The notes beneath the pieces were generated by a model, which saw nothing but the letters and a program-made list of their open reading frames with translations, made no database searches and was not told the DNA's origin. A program made the position numbers and the translations under genes. A stretch of DNA of 7,992 nt from JACVRM01 sp046262315 (GTDB taxonomy: Bacteria > Actinomycetota > Thermoleophilia > Gaiellales > Gaiellaceae): positions 1 through 7,992 of the forward strand of contig JBHEMZ010000051.1 of the NCBI GenBank assembly GCA_046262315.1. Reading direction: 5' to 3'. Of this stretch, positions 1 through 5,149 are shown piece by piece; position 1 is the stretch's first letter; each line of letters opens with the position of its first letter.

Positions 1-1
1 C

Positions 2-109
2 TGGAACGAGATCGCCGAGCCGTTCGACTGGCGCTTCACCCGCGACGACCTCGCCGCCCTGCTCGCGCGCATCGCAGCGCACGAGCCTCAGCTCCAGCTG
101 GCCGCGTGA
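2..109 (+). CDS. IS630-family transposase, C-terminal end (partial)
   Basis: An open frame enters from the left edge and ends at a TGA at 107-109. Its 35 residues contain WNEIAEPFDWRFTRDDL followed by a short alanine/leucine-rich helix. The pattern W/YNE-x-A-x-PF-x-W-x-FTR-x-DL is how I recognise the extreme C-terminus of IS630-type (DDE, Tc1/mariner-related) transposases, downstream of the last catalytic residue, so no catalytic residue is visible. The rest of the gene lies outside the window, so I cannot tell whether the element is intact. IS630 elements insert at TA, and the right end of the element should fall in the gap after this stop, but I could not identify its terminal repeat. The family call rests on C-terminal similarity alone. 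Confidence 0.65.
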   Translation, partial: WNEIAEPFDWRFTRDDLAALLARIAAHEPQLQLAA

Positions 110-180
110 CGGTGAGCGAACTTACGGCCGGGAGCACTTAGTTACCCGCGCGCGCTGGGGCACCCCGAACCCACCACCCG

Positions 181-218
181 GTTTCACCCTACCCAGGAAA
201 TCCACACCCGTGTGAAAC
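181..218. promoter_or_regulatory. Nested inverted repeats upstream of the glycosylase-NUDIX gene
   Basis: The gap 110-234 has no convincing gene. Near its right end GTTTCAC (181-187) is matched perfectly by GTGAAAC (212-218), and inside the second half CACAC-CC-GTGTG (203-214) forms a tight palindrome. The pair sits 17 bp before the chosen GTG start at 235, so it could be an operator or a leader hairpin. It could also belong to the end of the IS630 element on the left. I see no clear -10/-35 pair or Shine-Dalgarno sequence here. Confidence 0.3.
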
Positions 219-234
219 GCGCCGTGCCGACTCT

Positions 235-1227
235 GTGACGGACCGCGTCGTGAGTGTGACGTCGGCGCTGCCGGACATCCTGGCACCCCGGCTCCGCGTT
301 TTGTTCTGCGGCATCAACCCCGGGCGCGTGTCGGCGGCCGCGGGGCCGCACTTCGCGAACCCGCGCAACGACTTCTGGCGTCTGCTCCACGCGGCAGGGT
401 TCACGCCGCGGCTGCTCGATCCGTCTGAGCAGCACCGCCTGCCGGACTACGGTCTCGGCGTGACGAACGCGGCGCCCCGTACGACGCCGGGCTCCGGCGA
501 CCTGCGTCGAGGTGACTTCGCCGGGTCGCGAGAACGCCTGGAGGGCATCGCGGGCGAATGGCGACCGCTGTGGATCGGCTTCGTCGGCAAGGAGGCCTAC
601 CGTGGAGTCTTCGGCGAGCGCCCCGCATTGGGCCTCCAGGAACTCGCGCTCGGACGCGCGAAGCTCTTCGTGCTGCCCTCTACGTCGCCCGCAAATGCAG
701 GCGTGCCATGGCTCGACCGCGAGCGGTGGTTCCAGGAGCTCGCAGGCCGCTCGACGGGTCTCCCGCTGCGCCGCGCGGTACGCGCCGTTGTGCTCGACCC
801 CGCGGATCGCGTGCTGCTCGTCCGGTTCGAGTGGCCTGACAAGACCGTATGGGCTCCGCCCGGGGGCGGCCTCGAGCCGGGCGAGACGCACCAGCACGCG
901 CTCCGACGCGAGCTCCGCGAGGAGGCTGGGCTTCGCGATCCCGAGCTCGGCCCGTGCGTCTGGACGCGAGACCACTGGTTCGCGGACATGGCGGGCTGGG
1001 GAGGGCAGTCCGAGCGGCACTATCTCGTCCGCGTGCCCGCCTTCGAGCCCGCGCCCGAGTGGACCGCCGAAGCGCTGCGGGCAGAGGGAATCGCGGAACA
1101 GCGCTGGTGGACGCTCGACGAGCTCGAGTCAAGCGACTCGATTTTCGCGCCGCGCCGACTGCCCACGTTGCTCCGCGGGCTGGTCGATGCCGGTGCGCCG
1201 GTGGCTCCGTCGGACGTCGGAGTCTGA
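235..1227 (+). CDS. mug: Mug-type uracil/mismatch DNA glycosylase fused to NUDIX hydrolase
   Basis: One 330-residue frame carries two enzymes. Residues about 12-170 are a Mug/TDG-family glycosylase. GINPG at 26-30 supplies the family's catalytic Asn (N28), NPRNDFWRLL at 42-51 matches the conserved block of E. coli Mug, GKEAY lies at 118-122, and LPSTSPANA at 147-155 is the second active-site/DNA-intercalation motif. This family removes U or damaged pyrimidines opposite G. After a linker of about 10 residues, residues 180-316 are a NUDIX domain with a perfect box (G211, E217, R225-E226-L227, E229-E230, G232-L233), expected to hydrolyse a nucleoside diphosphate derivative with Mg2+; its substrate cannot be read from sequence. 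The GTG at 235 is the longest plausible start. In-frame GTGs at 250 and 256 also precede the first conserved block, and none has a clear ribosome site. The gene converges on the nadE cluster. Domain calls are strong; the exact start is not. Confidence 0.9.
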   Translation: MTDRVVSVTSALPDILAPRLRVLFCGINPGRVSAAAGPHFANPRNDFWRLLHAAGFTPRLLDPSEQHRLPDYGLGVTNAAPRTTPGSGDLRRGDFAGSRERLEGIAGEWRPLWIGFVGKEAYRGVFGERPALGLQELALGRAKLFVLPSTSPANAGVPWLDRERWFQELAGRSTGLPLRRAVRAVVLDPADRVLLVRFEWPDKTVWAPPGGGLEPGETHQHALRRELREEAGLRDPELGPCVWTRDHWFADMAGWGGQSERHYLVRVPAFEPAPEWTAEALRAEGIAEQRWWTLDELESSDSIFAPRRLPTLLRGLVDAGAPVAPSDVGV

Positions 1228-1233
1228 TCGGCG

Positions 1234-1371
1234 TTATCGGGCCCGTCGGCGCGCGCGGAGGCCGAGAAGTGCAAACAGCGCCAGCCCGCTTCCGACCGCG
1301 GCCGGCTCGAACCCGGCGCTCGATGTCCCGCGCGATTGCGTGCCCCGCGGAGCGAGGACGAACAGTCTCAT
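1234..1371 (-). CDS. Small ORF coupled to nadE, hydrophobic segment plus Arg-rich tail
   Basis: A 45-codon frame on the minus strand starts at an ATG (1371-1369) that overlaps the nadE stop as ATGA, a typical arrangement for translational coupling, and ends at TAA (1236-1234), six bases from the stop of the convergent glycosylase-NUDIX gene. The product starts MRLFVLAPRG. It ends with a Phe-Glu-Pro motif, a hydrophobic stretch of about 15 residues (AAVGSGLALFALLGL) and RARRRAR. That order (x-E-P, short membrane span, Arg cluster) resembles a PEP-CTERM-type sorting tail, but a 45-residue protein would be nearly all tail. It could be a small membrane protein, a remnant of a larger secreted protein, or chance in GC-rich DNA. 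No family is recognised. The position and the fill of the gap favour translation; function is unknown. Confidence 0.35.
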   Translation of the reverse strand: MRLFVLAPRGTQSRGTSSAGFEPAAVGSGLALFALLGLRARRRAR

Positions 1372-3083
1372 CCGCGCCAGCGGTTCGTGATCGGCGTGCG
1401 GCGGTCGCGGCCGAACGCCTTGGGCCGCAGCTTCACGCCCGGCGGCGCTTGGCGTCGCTTGTACTCCGACCGGTCGATCAGCGCCAGCGCCCGCTCGACC
1501 ACGTCGGCATCGAAGCCGTCCCTCGAGAGATCGTCGCGCGAGCGGTCGAGCTCCACGTATGCCTCGAGCACGCGGTCGAGCTTCGCATAGGCCGGCAGCG
1601 AGTCCTCGTCGAGCTGGTTTGCCCGCAGCTCGGCGCTCGGGGCGCGCTCGATGATCGAGTCCGGGATCAGCTCGCGCCCGGCGCTCTCGTTCAGGTGGCG
1701 CGCGAGCCGGAAGACGTCCGTCTTGTACACGTCCTTGATGAGCGCGAATCCGCCGGCCATGTCGCCGTAGAGCGTCGAGTACCCGACCGACAGCTCCGAC
1801 TTGTTGCCGGTGGCGACGACGAGCCAGCCGAACTTGTTGGACAGCGCCATGAGCAGCGTACCGCGTACCCGAGCCTGGAGGTTCTCCTCGGTGAGGTCTG
1901 GCTCCCGGCCGGCAAACGTGTCGGCCAGGATCGTCTCGAAGGCGCGGACGATCTCGTCGATCCGCAGCTCGACGAACGCAGCGCCGAGACTGTCGGCCAG
2001 GCGGTGCGCGTCGCCGCGCGTCGCCTCGGAGCTCCAGCGCGAGGGCATCGAGACACAGTGGACGCGCCCGGCGCCGAGCGCCTCGGCCGCCAGCGCGGCC
2101 GTGACCGCCGAGTCGATGCCGCCGGAGACGCCGATCACGACTTCGTCGAAGCCGTTCTTGCGCACGTAGTCCGCGAGGCCCAGCTCGAGCGCGCGTTTCA
2201 TCTGCTCGAGCTCCTCGACGAGCGGCGCAACCTGCGGCAGGACAGGCTCGGCGGCTTCCGTGCGAGGGGCGCCGACGTGCACGACAGGCACGTGGTGCGG
2301 GTCGAGTCCGCGCGCGAGCGCGCGGCGCCGGACGTCGCGCAGCCGCCGTCCGACCGCGACCGTGGGGTCGACGTCCACCAAGAGCAACGCCTCCTCGAAG
2401 CCGGGAGCCCGCGCGAGTACCTTCCCCTCGTCGTCGAGCACGACCGAGTGCCCATCGAAGACCAGCTCGTCCTGCCCGCCCACGGCATTGCAGAACGCGA
2501 TGAAGCAGGCATTGTCGCGCGCCCGCGTCTTGAGCATCTCCTCGCGCTCACGCTCCTTGCCGACGTGGAACGGTGAGGCCGAGATGTTCGCGACGAGGTG
2601 GGCGCCCGCGAGCGCCAGGTCGGTCGCAGGCGGGCCTGGCTGCCAGATGTCCTCGCAGACCGTCGGCCCGAGCAGGGTGCCTCCGTGCTCCAGCAAGACG
2701 AGCTCGCGGCCCGGCGCGAAGTAACGCTCCTCGTCGAAAACCCCGTAGTTGGGCAGGAACCGCTTGCAGTAGAGCGCGCGCACCTCGCCGCCGACGCAGA
2801 CCGCGCACGCGTTGTAGAGATCGCGGTCGAAGTGTGGTGTGCCGACGAGAGCGATGATGCCGCGGCAGGCTCGCGCGACCTCCTCGAGCGAGTGCTCGGC
2901 AGCGCGCACGAAACCGGGGCGGAGCAGAAGATCCTCGGGCGGGTAGCCGGTGACTGCGAGCTCGGGGAAAAGCACGACGTCGGCGCCCGCCGCCCGTGCT
3001 TCCTCCACGCGCTCGAGGATGAGCGCGCGGTTGCCGTCGAGGTCGCCGACGACGGAGTTGATCTGCGCGAGCGCGAGTCTCAC
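1368..3083 (-). CDS. nadE: Glutamine-dependent NAD+ synthetase
   Basis: This 571-residue protein catalyses the last step of NAD+ synthesis, amidating deamido-NAD+ with ATP and ammonia taken from glutamine; it is cytosolic. The N-terminal nitrilase-like glutaminase domain (about 1-265) has the Glu-Lys-Cys triad: E41 in FPELAVTGYPP, K107 in YCKRFLPNYGVFDE and C143 in TVCEDIW. The synthetase domain (about 285-571) has the PP-loop SGGIDS (320-325), then VATGNKSELSVGYSTLYGD, and ends with the usual ...RTPITNRWRG. Length and domain order match the actinobacterial two-domain form. The GTG start at 3083-3081 gives MRLALAQINSVVGDL, the normal family N-terminus, with GAGAGG eight bases upstream. It lies 38 bp after the dehydrogenase stop on the same strand, so the two may share a transcript, and its stop overlaps a small ORF. 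The hairpin over its start region suggests translational or operator control. Confidence 0.96.
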   Translation of the reverse strand: MRLALAQINSVVGDLDGNRALILERVEEARAAGADVVLFPELAVTGYPPEDLLLRPGFVRAAEHSLEEVARACRGIIALVGTPHFDRDLYNACAVCVGGEVRALYCKRFLPNYGVFDEERYFAPGRELVLLEHGGTLLGPTVCEDIWQPGPPATDLALAGAHLVANISASPFHVGKEREREEMLKTRARDNACFIAFCNAVGGQDELVFDGHSVVLDDEGKVLARAPGFEEALLLVDVDPTVAVGRRLRDVRRRALARGLDPHHVPVVHVGAPRTEAAEPVLPQVAPLVEELEQMKRALELGLADYVRKNGFDEVVIGVSGGIDSAVTAALAAEALGAGRVHCVSMPSRWSSEATRGDAHRLADSLGAAFVELRIDEIVRAFETILADTFAGREPDLTEENLQARVRGTLLMALSNKFGWLVVATGNKSELSVGYSTLYGDMAGGFALIKDVYKTDVFRLARHLNESAGRELIPDSIIERAPSAELRANQLDEDSLPAYAKLDRVLEAYVELDRSRDDLSRDGFDADVVERALALIDRSEYKRRQAPPGVKLRPKAFGRDRRTPITNRWRG

Positions 3084-3110
3084 AGTTTTCGCCTCTCAGT
3101 CGAAAACTGT
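3082..3110 (-). promoter_or_regulatory. Perfect 10-bp hairpin enclosing the nadE ribosome binding site
   Basis: ACAGTTTTCG (3082-3091) and CGAAAACTGT (3101-3110) are exact reverse complements separated by nine bases. On the nadE strand the loop reads ACTGAGAGG, containing the Shine-Dalgarno GAGAGG, and the last two bases of the 3' arm are the first two of the GTG start. It is AT-rich against a GC-rich background and overlaps another palindrome, CTGTACAG (3107-3114). No T-run follows it, so it is not an intrinsic terminator for the upstream dehydrogenase. It could be an RNA switch or thermosensor-like structure, or a repressor operator. The repeat is certain; the role is inferred. Confidence 0.6.
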
Positions 3111-3121
3111 ACAGGCCGCGA

Positions 3122-3889
3122 TCAGCGACGGAGGCGGATCGTGTTCAGATCCTGCTCCACGATCTCCTCGGCGCGACGCTCGAGCGCGTCGAGATCCTGG
3201 TCGTGCTCAGCGTGGATGTAGCGGCCCGCGAGCCGGTCGAGCCGCCCGGCCGCCAGCGCGTGCACGAGGCGCGGGGCGAGCTCGGGTGGCGTCCACGGGG
3301 CGTCGTCCGGAAAGCGGTCGCCCGTCATCTCGGTTCTGACGAGCCCGGGGCTGATGACGAAAACGGGGATGCCGTGCGGCTCGAGCTGTGCCGCGAGCGT
3401 CTCGCCAAAGCGGTAGAGCGCCGACTTGCTCGCGCTGTAGGCGGTCGAGGTCGAGCCGGGGAGGTAGGCGGCGCCGCTTCCCGTCAGTACGATCCGGCCT
3501 AGCCCGCGCTCGAGCATCGACGGGATCACCGCGCGGGCGCAGAGGTAGGCGCCGAGCACGTTCACCTCGAAGACCTGCCACCAGTCCGACGGGTCGAGCT
3601 CCCAAGCGGCCTCCTCCCAGACCGCGATGCCGGCGTTCGCCACTAGCAGGTCGATCGGGCCGACCTCCCGTTCGACCTCGGCCACCATGCGCTCGACGTC
3701 GTCGCGGTTGCTCACGTCGGCGACGACTGAGAGACCGCCGGCGTCGCGAGCGGTCTCCTCCACCTGCTCCCGCGTGCGCGCCGAGACGGCGACGCGCATG
3801 CCCGCGCTCGCCAGCTCCAGGGCGATGGCGCGGCCGATGCCGCGGCCGCCCCCGGTGACGAGCGCGACCTGGCCGGAGAGGTCGCTCAC
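3122..3889 (-). CDS. Short-chain dehydrogenase/reductase (classical SDR)
   Basis: From the GTG at 3889-3887 the protein is 255 residues, the usual size of a classical SDR, an NAD(P)H-dependent oxidoreductase with a Rossmann fold. Visible motifs are the cofactor loop TGGGRGIG (12-19), ADVSN (57-61) for adenine contact, NAG (85-87), N110, and the catalytic S138 with Y151-x3-K155 in AYSASK. Arg38 after the second strand (VSARTR) hints at NADP preference. VISPGLVRTEM near residue 190 is the typical PG loop. The frame is open further upstream to 3943, but the domain begins exactly at this GTG and a longer start would overlap the divergent gene. Substrate is not readable from sequence. nadE follows 38 bp downstream on the same strand, a probable shared transcript without an obvious pathway link. 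Confidence 0.9.
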   Translation of the reverse strand: MSDLSGQVALVTGGGRGIGRAIALELASAGMRVAVSARTREQVEETARDAGGLSVVADVSNRDDVERMVAEVEREVGPIDLLVANAGIAVWEEAAWELDPSDWWQVFEVNVLGAYLCARAVIPSMLERGLGRIVLTGSGAAYLPGSTSTAYSASKSALYRFGETLAAQLEPHGIPVFVISPGLVRTEMTGDRFPDDAPWTPPELAPRLVHALAAGRLDRLAGRYIHAEHDQDLDALERRAEEIVEQDLNTIRLRR

Positions 3890-3908
3890 GAGTCGGCACG
3901 ATACCGCT

Positions 3909-4583
3909 GTGCTCGAGCCGCTCGTCATCGACCCGTTCTTCAACGGCCCGCCTGGCTCCGCGAACGGTGGCTACACGTGCGGCCTGCTTGCCGCCAGGCT
4001 GGGCGGAGAGGCCGAGGTGACGCTTCGCCGCCCGCCGCCACTCGGCCGACCGCTCAGGGTCGAGTGGAGGGGCGAAGGACTGGCGGTCCTGGACGGGGAC
4101 GAGGTGGTGGCCGAGGCCGTTCCTGCGCGCGTGGAGGTCCGCCCGCCGGTACCGCCATACCGTGCCGAGGCCGACGAGGCCTCGCGCCGCTATCCGGGGT
4201 TCCGGCACCACGCCTACCCGACGTGCGTCGTCTGCGGGCCGGAGCGAGCTGACGGCCTGCGCATCTTCGCCGCGCCGCTTCCTGGAACCGAAATCGTGGC
4301 CGCGCCGTGGACGCCGGCCGCCGAGCCTCCGCCGGAGATCGTCTGGGCTGCACTCGACTGTCCCGGCGCGATCGCGGTGGGCTTTCCGGAACGCGGCGAG
4401 TGGCTCCTCGGCCGGCTTGCGGCGAGGGTGGTGCGCCTCCCCCGTGCGGGCGAGCCGTGCATTGTCGTCGGCTGGCCACTCGGCGGCAAGGGGCGCAGGG
4501 CGGAAGCAGGGACCGCGCTCCACGGGGCGGCCGGCGAGGTGCTCGCCCTTGCGCGGGCGACCTGGGTCCAGCCGCGCGCCTAG
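3909..4583 (+). CDS. Thioesterase-like (hotdog-fold) protein
   Basis: The frame from GTG 3909 gives 224 residues. FNGPPGSANGGYTCGLLA (11-28) at the N-terminus, then PTCVVCGPERADGLRIF (104-120), WAALDCPG (146-153), and a C-terminal stretch with VGWPLGGKGRRAEAGTAL are a combination I associate with actinobacterial PaaI/4HBT-like acyl thioesterase-related proteins, probably a double hotdog with one half at about 10-80 and the other at about 100-224. This is family resemblance, not a proven activity; the CxxC pair C106/C109 could be structural or metal-binding. The frame is open further left, but that part is antisense to the dehydrogenase. The start is about 19 bp from the divergent SDR start and lacks a Shine-Dalgarno sequence, so a leaderless transcript is plausible. 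The TAG stop is two bases from the stop of the convergent transposase. Confidence 0.65.
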   Translation: MLEPLVIDPFFNGPPGSANGGYTCGLLAARLGGEAEVTLRRPPPLGRPLRVEWRGEGLAVLDGDEVVAEAVPARVEVRPPVPPYRAEADEASRRYPGFRHHAYPTCVVCGPERADGLRIFAAPLPGTEIVAAPWTPAAEPPPEIVWAALDCPGAIAVGFPERGEWLLGRLAARVVRLPRAGEPCIVVGWPLGGKGRRAEAGTALHGAAGEVLALARATWVQPRA

Positions 4584-4585
4584 GC

Positions 4586-5032
4586 CTACACATCGGTGAC
4601 GCCGTACCGGCAGCCCGTCAGCGGCCAGTCCTCCGCCTCTGTGCAGAGCCCTGCTCGAACGGGGTTGTAGACCACGTACCGAGATGCGGCGAAAGCGTGC
4701 GTGTCGCTCTCGATGAGTCCTGACCAGAAGCGGTCGCCGAAGAGGTGGCCTCTGCGCTCGTGGCGTTGGTTGAAGGCCTGCGCGTAGATGCCGTTGAGCC
4801 GGTGGCAGCCGCGGGAGAGATGCTCGCGGGTCGTCTGGAGCACGAGGTGGTAGTGGTTCGGCATCACGCAGAACGCGTAAAGCGTCCAGTCGAAGCGCTC
4901 GACGACCGACCGGAGCAGCCGCAGGAAGGCCAGCCCGTCCTCGCGTGTGCGGACGATGAGCGTTCCGTCGACGCCGCGGGCGGTGACGTGGAAGAACCCG
5001 TCGGGCAGATGCGAGCGGAGGAGTCGCGCCAT
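4586..5032 (-). CDS. REP-associated tyrosine transposase (RAYT, Y1/IS200-like)
   Basis: From ATG 5032-5030 the product is 148 residues, MARLLRSHLPDG..., the standard N-terminus of the family; the frame is open to 5125 but the extra residues look non-coding. It is a Y1 HUH endonuclease of the TnpA_REP type, which nicks single-stranded hairpins. MPNHYHLVLQT holds the metal-binding His pair H60 and H62. LNGIYAQAFNQRH (79-91) holds Y83, the likely nucleophile. RGHLFGDRFWSGLIESD (94-110) and YVVYNPVRAGL (119-129) are hallmark blocks. The protein stops soon after EDWPLTGCRYG, where many relatives continue with WSSYRA and a further tail, so it is a short or slightly truncated version. All catalytic residues are present. 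It meets the thioesterase gene tail to tail with a 2-bp gap. A candidate REP palindrome lies on its 5' side at 5131-5141. Such genes are usually single copy and domesticated rather than self-mobilising. Confidence 0.9.
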   Translation of the reverse strand: MARLLRSHLPDGFFHVTARGVDGTLIVRTREDGLAFLRLLRSVVERFDWTLYAFCVMPNHYHLVLQTTREHLSRGCHRLNGIYAQAFNQRHERRGHLFGDRFWSGLIESDTHAFAASRYVVYNPVRAGLCTEAEDWPLTGCRYGVTDV

Positions 5033-5090
5033 GCCGTCGAGCGTAGATCCCGTCGTACCCGGCGGAGGGGGCCGCGTCGCGGAACGGAAC

Positions 5091-5106
5091 GCTTTTGTCA
5101 CAAAGC
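5091..5106. repeat. Imperfect AT-rich inverted repeat upstream of the transposase
   Basis: GCTTTTGTCACAAAGC reads as an inverted repeat with one unpaired T; the core TTTGT-C-ACAAA (94-104 of the 5000s) is exact. It is unusually AT-rich for this window and lies 58 bp before the transposase ATG on its 5' side. It may be an operator for that gene or part of the transposase-recognised element. Confidence 0.35.
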
Positions 5107-5130
5107 ACATGTCCCGCGCAGCCACGGCCT

Positions 5131-5141
5131 GGGTCTGACCC
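5131..5141. repeat. Candidate REP palindrome GGGTC-T-GACCC
   Basis: An exact 5-bp inverted repeat around a central T, followed by another C. A competing pairing, CTGAC (5135-5139) with GTCAG (5149-5153), overlaps it. It sits between the transposase and the 3' end of the acyl-CoA ligase, where REP-type targets of this transposase class are expected, and GGGTC/GACCC palindromes are a form I associate with these genes. Lying nine bases past the ligase stop it could also act in 3'-end formation, though it has no T-run. Only one copy is visible in the window. Confidence 0.5.
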
Positions 5142-5149
5142 CGCCGCTG

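Noticed and set aside
110..180. tRNA or small RNA gene in the gap after the IS630 end
   Set aside because: No cloverleaf, anticodon arm or T-loop consensus could be built from the sequence.
849..2576. 575-codon open frame on the plus strand
   Set aside because: It is antisense to nadE and overlaps the NUDIX frame; composition is Arg/Ala-rich with no family motif, the usual shadow in GC-rich DNA.
3082..3110. Intrinsic terminator for the dehydrogenase
   Set aside because: The stem is strong but AT-rich and no T-run follows on the transcribed strand; it also overlaps the nadE start.
3207..5108. 633-codon open frame on the minus strand
   Set aside because: It runs through the SDR and transposase in another frame and antisense to the thioesterase; Arg-rich low-complexity translation without motifs.
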